Of a stretch of 64,000 bases of DNA, positions 9,623 to 22,439 are shown piece after piece. The position numbers were made by a program, and so were the translations under genes. The first letter of the stretch is position 1. Every line of letters starts with the position of its first letter. The DNA is taken from positions 620,001 through 684,000 of the forward strand of contig CM049997.1 in assembly GCA_016630955.3 (NCBI GenBank), written 5' to 3'. Below the pieces are notes generated by a model that was not told where the DNA came from, ran no database searches, and saw nothing but the letters and a program-made list of their open reading frames with translations. The stretch is from Didymella arachidicola (taxonomy: Eukaryota > Ascomycota > Dothideomycetes > Pleosporales > Didymellaceae).

Positions 9623-10971
9623 CTATTGGTTTGTCTTGCCCTGGGTGTTGGGCTTGGGAACGTAATCGAGGACGCTCTTCTTCGCGGCGGGTGGGCTGTA
9701 CAAGATCTTGCGGGTCTTGAGCGGTGCCCACTTGTACCTGTGCTATGTATCAGTTCCGCGGTTCCACACATCGCTCGTATTGAATGCACTGACCTCTTTA
9801 CCCAGACGCTGAGAGTGAACAGCACACTTGTGACGGCCAGAACCTTCCAACCCATCTTCTTGCGGTCATCCATCTCGGGCTCGGCAGTCCAGTTGAGGAA
9901 CTCAACAACATCCTTGGCCATCTGCGATGTCGAGGCAGGTGTTCCGTCATCGTACTCGACCAAGTCGTCGTAGAGAACACGGGCCATGGCAATACCGGTT
10001 CCGGGGAAGTAGGGGTTGAAGTTGAGACCCTCCTGAACAACGGCACCCGCAGGAGGCTCCTCAGGGTAACCAGTCAACAGGTTGAAGATGTAGTCGACAC
10101 CGCCGTGGCGGGCCTTGACCATGAGCGATAGATCCGGGGGCAGGGCACCGTTGTTGGCAGCACGGGCAGCCTCGTCATTCTTGTAGGGAGCGGGCATGTA
10201 GTCAGAGAGCTTTCCGGGGCGCTTCTCAATCTCGCCCTCGTTGTTGGGCTCGGTGTCGTACTCGTTCTCCTCGGCAAGAGCCTTGGCCTCGTCGACAGTC
10301 ATGATGTTACCGACAAGCGATCGGTAAGGAACACGGGAGATAGAGTGGCAAGACGCGCAGACCTCGCGGTAGACCTGGAAACCACGGCGGAGACTGGGGC
10401 TGATTAGAGCGGGTTCCGGCTGACCGGAGGATGGGCCACTTACGCCTGGTGATCGAAGGTCTTGTTCCACTTGGTGTGCTCCCATGGGTACTTGGTGGGG
10501 TGAAGACTGCAGTCGTCCTGTCAGCGGCTGTGCGTTTCCGAGTTTCTCCTGCCATAATCTCGCTGCAAGCCATTGTTTGTCGGGGGTTCACTCACCCTTC
10601 CTCAGCGGGTGTCATGGCATCGGCGCTGCCTCCGTAGAGGTGCATGTACCATGCGACGGAGCCAATCGAGAAGATGGTGGCGCCAGCAGGGAGGGCGTTG
10701 TTCTTCCAGGAAGAGCCAGCTCCCTCGGCGGTGGAGGAGGTGGAGGCGGCGCGCTGTATCAACCAATTCGTCAGCAATTGTATCAATGGGCAACAGGAGA
10801 CCCTTGGCCGATGTCGCAGGGCCGCACACGGAGTCTTCGAAGCTCGCGGGAGCTGTGCGGGTGCGGGTCGTGAAGGGCTTCCGGGGGTCGTACCGAAGCT
10901 GTCTTGCTGGCAGCATTGCGGGCTGCGGCGCCGGCAGTGCGCGCGTTACGCAGTGCTGATCGAGCCAACAT
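9623..10971 (-). CDS. CYT1: cytochrome c1, heme protein of respiratory complex III
   Basis: Catalytic heme subunit of the mitochondrial bc1 complex, passing electrons from the Rieske protein to cytochrome c. Five exons encode 337 aa, with introns at 10754-10893, 10507-10595, 10394-10443 and 9738-9793. The start at 10971 gives a basic, alanine-rich mitochondrial presequence (MLARSALRNARTAGAAARN), followed by a second hydrophobic sorting segment (ATIFSIGSVAWYMHLYGG), the expected bipartite leader. The heme c site CASCH, the GVDYIFNLLTGY region and the distal MARVLYD methionine are intact. A C-terminal membrane anchor (KVLAVTSVLFTLSVWVKR) is followed by a basic matrix tail ending at 9623. A CCAAT box lies about 140 bp upstream, consistent with HAP-complex control as known for yeast CYT1. 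Confidence 0.96.
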
Positions 10972-12447
10972 GGTGATGTGACGGTGGCTCGGAGCCTACG
11001 GAGGGGAGAGAGGGTCGATGGGGTTGACGGCGGTGGTGATACCAGGCGTTGAGCGCAAGAATCTGGCAAGGAAGGCACGATGCTTGGCGGCTCGTTATTC
11101 AGCACGAAGCCCATTGGTTAGCCTTAGTGCGCCGCGAATTTTGACCATTATCACTGGTCGCCATCTAAAATCATGAATTCATCGACTCCAGCTCACGCCG
11201 CCGTCTCAGAATTCCACAACCACATGTACTGAGCTGTACTTCGGCACGTATGCAGGCATGTTTGCAGAGGGGGACTGTGCATGACGCATCCAAGTCTCGC
11301 ATTACACATGTTCTGGTTTCCCACAATCAAGGGTCCTGCCAGAGCCATGCGGCGCCTAGGTAGACTTATCTGTCAAACAGCTGGACATCTGCAGCGCATG
11401 CGTAGATACCGTGGGTTTCACGTATGACTGCAGTCAAGCTGTACATGTCTACGATGGGCATTGGTGCCTACCCGACTTCTCCCGAGCGATCTCGAACTCA
11501 TGATCACTGCACGTGGAGTTTGAACTGAGTGGACAAGTACAAGTCGAGGCAAACATGGCAAACAAGCCATCTCTTGTAGTTTCAAGCTGATCACTTCTCC
11601 CCGTGGGGTCGTGTGCTGAGAGGTGACCTTGCAGCTCATGCAGCGCGGCCAACAGAGTCTGCTTTTGGCAGCTACCATGTGAAAGATCTCGCGTGTGCAG
11701 AACAGCGGTCAACACAGGCACACTATATGGTATGAACGCAGACGTAACAGAGGATGTAGGAGATGAACACGATGATTAAGATTCCAGACTCTGAATCTTT
11801 GTACGCAGGCCGATTTCTACGTGGTTGTGTTTGTTCAATCGGTACGAATGCTGTGGTGAATGCACTGGCACGCTCCAAGATGTTGCATCTTCTTCTATAC
11901 CCAACGACTCATGGAATTTCGTGAAGGGCTCAAACGAGTGCGTTTGGTCTGGCAAAAGCTGACGACATGTCGCCAGACCCCAGCGTGTCCGTGTGAGGGG
12001 CGCGCTGGAGCTGTGCATTGCGTGTTGAATGAAGAGAAGAGATTGGCCGGGCGCGCAGATTTTATGCCCGAGCTGTGAGACTTGGCGCGGTGCCTGCATG
12101 CAGATTCGCGCCTGCGTCCGGCAATCTTCCCCAGGGTTCGAGGCGTCACGGCATCGCAGATAGACGAGCAGATGCGCGCCTTCAGGAACCATGGCGGTCT
12201 GCGCAGGGCAGATCACGCGCTCACATCAATATCAATAACCGGGCGCTTGCCCCGGCGTGCAGCAGTCACCGCCTCCTTGCCGTTGTCTTATCCCTTCCGC
12301 AGCTTGCTACATACTCGGGCAAGCCCCACGGCCGTTTGCTACCCCACCAACACGTCTCGCATTGCAAACACAACCCCGCGACGGACTTACCAGCCCACTC
12401 GTCTCGCACCCCTCACCTCCGTCCGACACTGCTCCCACCGCCGCACC
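10972..12447. other. divergent intergenic region between CYT1 and the aminopeptidase
   Basis: About 1.5 kb shared by two divergently transcribed genes. The CYT1-proximal part carries a CCAAT box. The aminopeptidase-proximal 350 bp is open in the aminopeptidase frame and arginine-rich, so it may be an N-terminal extension. No separate gene is supported in 11.1-12.0 kb. Confidence 0.55.
11113..11117 (-). promoter_or_regulatory. CCAAT box upstream of CYT1
   Basis: ATTGG on the plus strand reads CCAAT (TAACCAATGG context) toward CYT1, about 142 bp before its start codon. CCAAT is the HAP2/3/5 (CBC) core site known to activate respiratory genes in fungi. The assignment rests on sequence and position only. 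Confidence 0.5.
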
Positions 12448-15139
12448 ATGTGCAGACACACTGGCGCAGACGTCCACTCCCACGTGGACGTCACCAAGAC
12501 CCGCGAGGTGCTGCCCGCCAACGTCAAGCCGCTCCACTACGACCTGACGCTGGAGCCAGACTTTGACAAGTTTACGTACTGGGGCTCTGTGACCATTGAG
12601 TAAGCACGCACCCGTAGGCACAGCGCGGTACCACGCTGACCCTCCCAGCCTAGACGTTGTTGAAGACAGCACCTCCATCTCTGTCAACACCAACGAGCTC
12701 AAAATCCACTCGACGACGATCACCAGCGGCGACGAGGTCATCTCCAGCGACCCCAAGCTCACAATTGACGCCGAGAAGCAGCGGACACAGGTCAACTTCA
12801 GCCAGACACTGCCCGGCGGCAGCAAGGCGAAGCTTACCATGACCTTCACCGGTACGCTCAACGACGACATGGCAGGCTTCTACCGGTCGTCGTCAAAGGC
12901 AGCAGACGGCTCAGATACCTGGATGGCCACAACGCAGATGGAGCCCACCGACGCCAGGCGGGCCTTCCCCTGCTTCGACGAACCGGCACTCAAGGCCAAG
13001 TTCACCGTCACACTGGTCGCCGACGACAAAATGACTTGCCTGAGCAACATGGACGTTGCCTCAGAGAAGCAGGTCGACTCGAAAATCATCAGCGGAAAGA
13101 GGAAGGCGGTCACATTCCACCCTACCCCGCTCATGTCGACATACCTCCTAGCATTCATTGTCGGCGAGCTGAACTACATCGAGACCAACGAGTTCCGTCT
13201 GCCCATTCGCGTCTACGCGCCCAAAGGAAACGACATTGAGCACGGCAGATTCTCGCTGGACCTCGCTGCAAAGACTCTGAAATTCTACGAGGAAACTTTC
13301 GACAGCGAATTCCCTCTCCCCAAGATGGACATGGTGGCCATTCCTGACTTCAGCGCTGGAGCTATGGAGAACTGGGGCCTGATCACATACCGTGTGGTTG
13401 ACGTCCTTATCGACGAGAAGAACGCCAGTGCTACCACCAAGCAGCGAGTTGCCGAGACCGTACAGCACGAGCTAGCTCACCAGTGGTTCGGTAACCTCGT
13501 CACTATGGACTTCTGGGAGGGTCTATGGCTCAATGAAGGTTTCGCGACTTGGATGTCCTGGTACTCTTGCAACGTCTTCTACCCTGATTGGAAGGTATGG
13601 GAAGGTTACGTTACAGACACCCTCGCTGGTGCGCTCTCCCTCGACGCGCTACGCAGCAGCCACCCGATTGAGGTACCAATCAAGCGAGCAGACGAGATCA
13701 ACCAGATCTTTGACGCCATTTCGTACTCGAAGGGCTCCAGTATCATCCGCATGATCTCAAAGTACCTTGGCGAGGATGTCTTCATGGAGGGTATCCGCAG
13801 GTACCTTAAGAAGCACGCTTATGGCAACACTCAGACTGGTGACCTCTGGACTGCCCTCTCCGATGCTAGTGGCAAGGACGTCGAGAAGGTCATGGATATC
13901 TGGACGAAGAAGGTCGGTTTCCCTGTGGTCAGCGTTACGGAGAACGCCGACTCCATCCATCTGAAGCAGAACCGTTACCTTCGCACGGGTGACGTCAAGT
14001 CCGAGGAAGACGAGACACTTTACCCTATCTTTCTTGCCTTGCGAACCAAGGACGGTGTCAACGAAGACGCCACACTTTTCGAGCGCGAGAAGAACCTCAA
14101 GCTTAAAGATACCGACTTCTTCAAGCTCAATGCTGACCATTCTGGTTTCTACCGTACTTCGTACACACCTGAGCGTCTGGAGAAGCTCGGTGTTGCTGCC
14201 AAGCAGGGTCTTCTCTCAGTCGAAGACCGTGCTGGTATGATCGCTGACGCCGGGTCTCTCGCTGCCTCTGGTTACCAGAAGACTTCCGGTATTCTGTCTT
14301 TACTTGACAGCTTCAAGCAGGAATCCGAGTTCGTTGTCTGGTCTGAGATCATCACACGGATCGCCACGTTGCGTGGCGCATGGATGTTCGAGGATCAGGA
14401 AGTCAAAGACGCCCTCAAGGCGTTCCAGCGTAACCTGTGCAGCGAAAAGACGCACGAGTTGGGCTGGACGTTCACCGAAAATGACGGTCACATTGAGCAA
14501 CAATTCAAGGCGATGATGTTCGGTGCAGCTGGAACAGGTGACGAAGTCGTCGAGAAGGCAGCTTTCGACATGTTTGAGAAGTTCAAGGCCGGTGATAGGA
14601 AGGCTCTCCACCCTAACCTCCGAGGTAGCGTGTACGCCATTGTCTTGGACAAGGGTGGCAAGGCGGAGTACGACGTGGTCGCAAATGAGGCTGTCAGTGC
14701 CGAGACCAGCACTGAGCGCAACACTGCGCTGCGTGCACTTGGTCGCGCCAAGTCTCCTGAGCTGATTCAGCGCACGCTCAACCTCAGCATGAGCAAGGAT
14801 GTCAAGACGCAGGACATGTACCTGCCACTATCTGGTCTCCGCGGCCACGCCGAGGGCTGTAATGCCCTCTGGAAGTTCACCAAGGACAATTGGGATGAGC
14901 TCGTGAGGAGGTTACCCATCAGCCTGCCCTTGTTGAGCTCTGTCGTAGCCATTGCCACGTCGAGCTTCACACACCGCGAACACATCGAGGACATCAAGGC
15001 CTTCTTCAAGGACAAGGAGACTAAGGGCTTCGATATGTCGCTCTCTCAGGCTCTCGACAGTGTCAGCGCAAAGGCTGCTTGGTTGGAGCGCGACTCTGAC
15101 GATGTCAAGGCTTGGCTCAAGGAGCACAAGTACTTGTAG
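12448..15139 (+). CDS. M1-family zinc aminopeptidase (Ape2/Aap1-like)
   Basis: Puromycin-sensitive-type aminopeptidase that removes N-terminal residues from peptides. Two exons encode 880 aa, with one intron at 12600-12648 joining SVTID to LDVVEDS. The exopeptidase motif GAMENWG is near residue 285. The zinc site HELAHQW with the downstream glutamate in LNEGFA lies at about residues 323-345, so the HExxH-x18-E ligands are complete. The M1 N-terminal beta domain and the ERAP1-like C-terminal helical domain span the rest, and the total length is normal. The start chosen is the ATG followed by CRHTGADVHSH. The frame stays open to an ATG at 12082, and the added residues are arginine- and serine-rich with few acidic residues nearest the start, so a longer, possibly mitochondrial, isoform cannot be excluded. 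Confidence 0.95.
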
Positions 15140-15701
15140 ACGGATTACTGCGTTTGCTGATACCTATGGACCCATGGCCTTGAGCAGGTTTGCATTGAGA
15201 CAGGCAACTGTATAATAGAAATACCATAATCAATACATCACTCACAGTCACAGTCACACGTGTCCAGGTGCTCCTCTTGCATGTGAAGGTTGCAAATGCA
15301 GGTGCGGCACTCAACAGTGACAATTCGGGTTAAAGTTGCCGTAAGCCTCCCGAAAGTGGAGACGCAACGTCAGCATGGATTGTTTCCCAACGCGCCATGC
15401 CACTAGATGTAAGGACAGTCAGTCAAGGCTGCTGGCCTGAATTAAGACAAGACACTCTCTGGGCTATGCTATACTCGACGTTGACGCAAGCCATCTCCCT
15501 GTCTCGCACGTCAAGACCTTGCGTCCCGCACTGAATTGCTCCCTGTCTTCGGTACCCACGATGCGCATCGAATCCACCCTGCACGACGCTTTCGTATAGC
15601 AACAAACACCTTCGACAAACACACATTGCTCGCCATAGCGGTCGCCGGACGCTTCAAGACGCAGCAAAGACGTCTCACAGGCTACAACCCGGCGCATCGC
15701 A
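15140..15701. other. intergenic between aminopeptidase and dolichol kinase
   Basis: About 0.56 kb holding the 3' flank of the aminopeptidase and the promoter of the dolichol kinase. Short overlapping open frames show no family features. Confidence 0.5.
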
Positions 15702-18568
15702 ATGCACGACCCAGATCCCCCAGTCGCGCAATTGGATGCGCCTACTGCTTCTGAGGTTGAATCGCTCGAATTGTTCCGCCGTTCGCCGCATCCATACCTT
15801 CTTCATAGGGCAGAGTTGAGTAATGCTCAGCCTACCAGCCAAGGCTCCAGTACCAATCCATCAGCATCTAGAACACCTCACCCATCCGACCGCGCAATAT
15901 CAGACGAAGATCATAGGAAGCGCAGGAATCGGAGTTCACAATCGCCTAGTGAGAGCGGTACTGAAGCAGATGACGAGGGCTACCAATTCGTGAAGGCACT
16001 GCCTGCGCCTCCCTTGAGGCCACGCAAGGGTCTGCGAGATAGGAAGGGATTGCGTGAGGAGGGGCTTAGCCCCCTCCTGACCCCGACGCAAATTGAAGAG
16101 GAAGCTCGCAAATACTCTGACGAGTATTTCCAGGACAAGAAAAATACATCTCAACCCGGGGCAGTGTCTCCAATAGATAAGGAAGCACAAGCTGCGCGGC
16201 AGAAGTACATCAAGAGGCGACGGAATGAAGTGATTAGGAGAACAACTGAGACGGCGCTGCTGGCTAGCATAGGCTTTCTGGCTGTCAATGGCTGCGACTG
16301 CTGGTCAAAGCTACTTGAGTGGCATAGAGGTTAGTGTAGCTACCGTGTCTGTAAACGCCGAACGTAGCTAATCTCAGCCCAGCAGAATTCGCAGCACACG
16401 CTGCTGTTATGGCTGGCGCCATAGGAGCGTACCCTCTTCGATTACTGTACCACTCGTGGCAAGCAAAGCCGCCCTCGACCCTACGATCTTGTCAGCGGAT
16501 ACGAATACCAGCGTCCTTCGATCCTGCGCCGATACTGTACCCCGCCATCTTGCCTGCCTTGATCTCGACTTCACTTTTTGCAACATACCCAAAACCCTTA
16601 CTAGCTAATATCATTCTTGGACTCGCTGCGCTGCCACCGCAGCTTATACCATTCGGCAAACCGCTCTTAGGCTACTCTCCGGCTCACTGGTTCATCTCCA
16701 TTCTGCCACTTCTCGCATCAGAAAACACCGATATACCTTCAAGGCTGCTTGCATCGCGGCCGTACAAGCTCAAACTACCTCCACCTGAGCAGGGACTCGA
16801 CCCTGAGATCTTGACGATGCTATTCCCGTTACATCAAGCGTTACTTCCACCATTGTATTACTTGACTACAACCAGCCTGTTGTCCACAGAGCTGCACTTA
16901 CTCTCGATCGGACTGATCAACCTTTTGCTCTTCGCGGTGTCTCCGCAGGCGGATATCCTCAAGACTCTTATGTGGCTTGGTGGCGTGGGACTTTTCGTCA
17001 CTTGTGGAAAGGTGCTGAAATGGGGTGTAGCACTTGCCAGAATCCCACGGTGGCGCTTCAGACGTGCTGGGCAGATCATCAAAAACCAGCAGTCTTTCGT
17101 GCAGACATTGAATGAGAGCCTGCGGCCTAAACGCAATCAGACCGCGGTTCGCGGACACGCGTCAGACAGTGACGCTGACGAGGATGAACCGATACTAGGC
17201 GGGACTCTCCGGAAGACCCTCAGTGTCAAACTGAACATGCTGAATGCAGTGAGTAATGGCAATTTTGCCAATGGATACGAGCCTCAGTCAGCTGTCGACG
17301 CGAAGAAACCTGGTTTCAATGACTCTGCTAACGATGCCGGTCTGGCGAATGGCTTTGGACGCATGCGCAGAAACACTCTACCTGCAATGGTCGCCGCCGA
17401 CCACACATCGAAGCATCGGCTCGAGAGCCGGAAACGCTCGAGATCCATCGTGCAATCGTACCTCTCCCTGACACCCACCCAGGCTATGATCAGAATGTGG
17501 GTCTATGCAGCGTACTTTTACTTCATTGTTGTGTTGATCATTCTTGGGCCATTGAGATTCATCATTGGCAAGTACGCACTTCGCGACCATGAGCCATTTG
17601 GTTGGGCGATCAGCTACCTCTTCGGCAACATTCAAAGAGTGCGCTGGGAAGTGTTCCACTGGAACCTCGATCGGTGGATCCCTCTTCCTCCCATACACGA
17701 TTCGGACGACTTAGCTCACACTGCTGCAAGCCTTGCACCAGCAGACTACATCCGTGGCGTCATTCTTGGAGAAGCAAACACTAGGCTCTTACTATGTGTG
17801 TACTGCGCTGGCACAATCGTGGTCGGCCTCCTGTCCGTATTTTCTCTATCCGCAGTCGTCGAAGTCGACACACGCAGGAAAGTCTTTCACGGCACCATGG
17901 TAGCCATGCTTCTACCTACCATCTACATCGACCCGTGCTTCGTTGCACTAGCACTCGGCCTTGTGCTCGCCATCTTCCTGCTCCTCGACCTCATACGCGC
18001 AAGCCAGCTCCCGCCTCTATCACGACCCATCGCCACCTTCCTGACACCATACGTCGACGGACGAGACCTCCGCGGACCCGTTGTCATCTCACACATCTTC
18101 CTCCTCATCGGTTGCGCTATCCCTCTCTGGCTGTCCCTAGGAGGCGTTGACCGCACAGGCCAAGACCCCTGGCAAGGCTGGGAAGTCCAGTCGCGAGACG
18201 TCAGCATGGTCGCAGGCGTGGTCTGCGTCGGCATGGGCGACGCCGCAGCGTCGCTTATCGGGCGGCGCTACGGACGGCGAAAGTGGCCCTGGGCTGGTGG
18301 CAAGTCCCTCGAGGGCTCGCTGGCATTCGCTGTCGCTGTCACGATTGGCCTTGTGTTTGCGAGGGTCTGGCTGCACTTTGGCTGGGGCGATGTTCATGCG
18401 CTGCCCAAGACGCGAGTCAAGATGGCAAGAGATGCAGTTTATATTGTTGGCAAGGCGGCGCTGTGTGCGGCGGGTGCGAGTCTTAATGAGGCGGTGTTAA
18501 CGGGCGGTAATGATAATGTGATTGTGCCTGTGGTGCTCTGGGTGCTGGTTAGAGGGGTTAGATTATAG
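15702..18568 (+). CDS. SEC59: dolichol kinase (Sec59-like), ER membrane
   Basis: Phosphorylates dolichol with CTP to make dolichyl phosphate, the lipid carrier for N-glycosylation, O-mannosylation and GPI anchors. Two exons encode about 937 aa, with one intron at 16330-16382. The first ~200 residues are hydrophilic, serine/charge-rich and low in complexity, with one hydrophobic segment before the intron. The remainder has many hydrophobic helices. The C-terminal catalytic domain shows EVDTRRKVFHGTMV, the CTP-binding loop GMGDAAASLIGRRYG and KSLEGSLAFAVAV, all hallmarks of the polyprenol kinase family. The length exceeds that of yeast Sec59 (about 520 aa) because of the N-terminal region and a charged insert near residues 450-560, as in other filamentous fungi. 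Phosphomannomutase, 29 kb away, feeds the same glycosylation pathway. Confidence 0.93.
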
Positions 18569-19112
18569 CAGCTTAGACAATGCATGCAGTGTGCACCGAT
18601 CGGGCACTGTCTTTCTCTGGCCACCAAGTGATGACGGGCGAATGAACATTCTATTCATAACAGTCCCATCGGGACTGCAACAATTCGACTTAGATTGCTA
18701 TGCCGGTTCCGTTACTACTTTCTGTTCGCTCACGGCCCTGGCGCCCCCATGCCTAGTCTGGAACTCATTCCCGGCTCTATAACCCCGAATTTTGACTTTC
18801 ACGCTTCAAAGGTCCTCGAGGCTTGTGCTCTCTACCTTTGCGAGCTTTATCATCGTTACCGCAGCATTCTCAGCTCCTGGAATGTGTTCCACATCAATTC
18901 TGTCTGGACTGGTATCAAGTGTCTGGTGACCCCAACAGCTGTCGCAGTGACTAAATTCGGGGGGCGCAGTTAATATTTCATTCGAATTTGCTGTTCATGA
19001 GGATAGTGCGTGTCTGAAAGATTCGATTGCGTAACTATTCGCGTGGACAGCTTTACGTGCACGCCAGCCGTAGCAGGATGGCAGATCCGATACACACCAT
19101 GCCGCCCCAGCA
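18569..19112. other. convergent intergenic region
   Basis: About 0.54 kb between the 3' ends of the dolichol kinase and the flavin monooxygenase. It presumably holds both 3' untranslated regions and terminators. No gene or repeat was seen. Confidence 0.5.
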
Positions 19113-20551
19113 TCAAGTATACCACGTAACCTCCGGTATCTCATCCAGCAACTGAAACCTGCCCAACTCACGATTCTTATACGCCACAGGATCATGCAGA
19201 GTATGCGTGCGAATATCCCTCCAGAACCTATCCAGGCCAACCTTCTGGCTCGTGGCTTTTGCACCCGTTACCTCGAACACGCCTGCCGTTACTCGCAAGC
19301 CCGTATCCGTGGTGACGACCTTGGTGCTCGCCACCCACTCGGCCAGCTCGCCGCGCTCGCGCGCCGTGAGCTTCGCGCGGGTCGCGAGATCCCCGGAATA
19401 GGTGGCGTAGATCTGGGTGACTTGTTCGCCGGCGCGGTCGGCGAGGGCAACGGCGGCGCGCAGGTGCGCGTGGAAGTTGCCGTAGCGCTCGAGGATGTAG
19501 AATTCGTCGGTTGCGCGCTCTTTGTTCTGTGGCGATGTTAGCAATCTGAGGAGGGAGGGAGGGGAGGGAAATGCACGTACATCGCCGCCATAGGGCCACG
19601 CCCTTGTACCCTTGACAGTGTACTTGGACGCGAATTGCTGCGCGCCCAGAGCGATGCCAAGGTAGAAGTTGCTGAATACTAGTTGGATCGTCGGCAATAG
19701 CAGAGCCGCGAACGAAATGCCGAGTGCCTTCGGATCCGGCTTCTTCGTCTGGACATCCCAGCCCAGCGCGTCTTCCCACGGCACACTCACGTTATCGATC
19801 TTCACGCTCCCGCTCTCCGTCAGTCTTAGGCCGATGTTGTTCCAGTCGTGGCCGAACTGGATCCCAGCCTGGTTTGTGGGCACAAAGGCGAAGATGTGGT
19901 CGCCGGTGCTGTTGAAGTCGCCTTCGAGCACTGTCAGGTCGGAAATCACGCCTCCGGTGTTGAAGTGCTTGAAGCCGTTGAAAACAAGGCCGTTGTCTTG
20001 AGGGGTGATCTTGAGGTCGTTGTCTCGCGGGTTTACAGCGCCACCGATGAAGTAGTTGTTGGTGATAATCAGCTTTTGGTAGCGGTCCGCTTGCTCCTCT
20101 GTACCCACAACGTTCGCAGTGGTACTCCAGAGGAGATGGTAGCCGAGTAGCATGCCTATCGAGCTGAGCTTATTAGTATGAGTCTGTTTCGTAGTCAAGT
20201 GGTCACCTACCCGTCTGCCTCAGCGACCTTGCGGATAGCTTTGTAGCCAACGCTCCATGGTTGTTCGCCGCCTCCATACTTCTTTGGACCGAGAATCTTG
20301 AGTAGGCCAGCGTGCTTCAGGAGTGCGATTTCTGCGCGGGGAGACTTGTTCTCTTGGTCTCGCACTCCAGCGTCGACGGCGAGCACATCTGCGACGTCTT
20401 GAGCGCGCTGGAGCCATGCCTTTTCGTCTTGGGGCAATCCACTCCATTTCTTTTCGTACTCTGAGTAGACAGCAGGGTCGCGGTACGCAACGTCTTTTGC
20501 GTTCCCATGGCTAGTGCCATTGCTACCATTAGTGCGGTTTGTGGAAGCCAT
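19113..20551 (-). CDS. DszC-like / acyl-CoA dehydrogenase-fold flavin monooxygenase
   Basis: Acyl-CoA dehydrogenase-fold protein of the thermophilic desulfurizing enzyme (DszC) branch. These are usually reduced-flavin-dependent monooxygenases rather than dehydrogenases. Three exons encode 445 aa, with introns at 20164-20210 and 19527-19580. Visible features are an N-terminal helical domain (EIALLKHAGLLKILGPKKYGG), the middle beta domain (FNGFKHFNTGGVISDLTVL, GLRLTESGSVKIDNVSVPWE) and the C-terminal four-helix domain ending RFWRDIRTHTLHDPVAYKNR, which is typical of DszC relatives. The start at MASTNRTNG was preferred; an upstream in-frame ATG adds 14 residues. Substrate unknown; roles in sulfur scavenging or in oxidation of aromatic heterocycles are known for bacterial members only. 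Confidence 0.85.
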
Positions 20552-21086
20552 TGTCAGATGTGTTGCTAAACCGAGTCTCAAGCAAGAGAACAACGGTGGA
20601 TGACAGCGTTCATAATAACACAGGCGTTGCAGCTGGCTCTGCTTGCTCCATATTGCGTGCTATACGCCCACGTTTTGCCCATCCTCAATCGTGCGGGGCT
20701 CCAATGCCGGCGGCTCCAGGCTGGTAGAGGAGATAACTCCGCAACTACCTCGAGTATCTCCTGATACACCCAAGTGCAGCCGACACCCACCGATTTGCTG
20801 GTTTCACGGATGTCAGGAACGTGGATGCTGCAGTGGTTATGGAAGGAGAGGCTTCGGGAGAGACTAGTAAAGACGGTTCTAGCCGGATTGGCTCTAGGTT
20901 TGGAGCTATATCAATCGCTGCTCTCGCAATCATTCATCGCAATCACATCATCCACCGCATCTTGATCTACAATTTGATCGGCCGCGTACCCCATATCTAC
21001 TCGATAGATGCTTGCGACCGAGTAAGGCAGAGATCGGCATTATACCCCCCCATTTTGCCGTGCGCACCCCGGACCTTTGGAACATT
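20552..21086. other. intergenic upstream of the DszC-like gene
   Basis: About 0.53 kb between the start of the flavin monooxygenase and the stop of the transporter gene. It holds the monooxygenase promoter. No supported coding region. Confidence 0.5.
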
Positions 21087-21929
21087 TCATGCTCTCTTCG
21101 TCTTCGCAAAGTATCGAGATGTGTCGCCCAATGGTAGCTCGACAATCGAGTCTTTCAAAAGTAGATGGAAGGTAAGGTACCTTTCAAGGTCAGCGCAGTT
21201 CGCATAAAAGTTGAACAACATAAAACTCACCACCCAACAAGCCCGGACACGAAGCAGAAGCCTCCTCCTCCTTTCTTGAGTGCGGTGGAAGCTGCAACCT
21301 TCCCATCCGCGAGGGCGAAGTAGCTTGAAGCCACCAGTATGAACCCCATGACGACTGTGAAGAAGATCGCAATGTACACGAGGTTTGTCGGTAGAGAGGC
21401 CACCAGGAAAACCACTGCAAACACCGTCCACATGATCATGAAGAATCCCAGCGCGTTATTCAGCTCGGTAGTATTGTCGCCATAGGAATCAACAACGCCA
21501 AACGCTGGCGTCAATATTGCGCCGTAACCAGCGTAGAACAGACCGAATGAACTGAAGACGGTGTATCCAAACCCGTTCCCAGCGACAAGCTCCCACTGCG
21601 CGGTAATCAGCATGCCGACAGCTGCGACGAAGAAGAAGTTGGCGATGAAAACGTTGACCGTTGTCACGCCGCGCCATTCCATCAGGCTCAGTGACAGGGT
21701 GGTCAGCGTCGTTGAGAAGGCACCTATGGCGAGCGAGGTCTGCTGTGGTCAACATCTGTTCACTGCTCTGCATCCATGCCTAGATACTTACTCCAGAGCC
21801 AATGCCCTTTGGAGTAGGCCTGTTCGAGTCATTGCTTTCGACAGTAGGTTGTCTCTCGATGTCGATAAAGTTAGCTCGCGGTTTTTCGCCAAGACGCTCG
21901 ATGCTGTCGTTCGTTGTTGAGGAGGCCAT
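21087..21929 (-). CDS. GPR1/FUN34/YaaH-family acetate-type transporter
   Basis: Plasma-membrane transporter or sensor family (PF01184) linked to acetate uptake (Ady2, AcpA, Gpr1) or ammonium export. Three exons encode about 247 aa, with introns near 21743-21791 and at 21181-21230. A hydrophilic N-tail (about 46 residues) is followed by six hydrophobic segments, including VNVFIANFFFVAAVGMLI, FSSFGLFYAGYGAILTPAFG and NLVYIAIFFTVVMGFILVA. The loop ELNNALGFFMIMW matches the family's N-x-A-G/L-F signature region. The last exon begins in the family-typical GWYLTF motif and ends PLGDTSRYF..., which resembles the conserved LPLGDL tail. The usual NPAPLGL signature in the first segment is not obvious here. 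It may lie around the first intron, where the acceptor is ambiguous by 3 nt. Family call firm; substrate not inferable. Confidence 0.85.
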
Positions 21930-22439
21930 CGTGAAGGATTGAATATACAAAAACACACGATCCAGCTATGTTATACATGCAAAGCTGTAATGTATACAGT
22001 ACGATTTGACGAGTAGATTGCAAATGCTTCAACTGAAGCGTGCATGGCGTGCGAATAAGTATATAACATACTTCAATGCCGGCTCGTCCGTTACCGCGTA
22101 TACAACCAGTCTCACTCGACCGCACTAGACTCCGGGAATGATCGACCGTGCATTTTGAGTACCTGGGGTTACACGACATCTCCCAGCAATTACGCCACAA
22201 CACCTAGCAATTGCCTCATCTAGACACGCCGATTCCTGTCGGACGACGAATCTTGTGCGGGGAACCTTGAAGTGCTAGACCACAAGAAACAAGAAGTGCC
22301 AAGCACAAAAAGCACTAGTACGACCAATGTACTTGTATACGCGGACAATTCGCTCGCACCGATTGTAAATTGGGCAGACGCGGAGGTAGTCGCAGGTCCA
22401 CCACCGATACTAGTCCAAATATATCACCGGCACCAGGTT
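21930..22439. other. intergenic upstream of the transporter
   Basis: About 0.5 kb holding the promoter of the transporter. The sequence is relatively AT-rich, with no supported gene. Confidence 0.45.
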
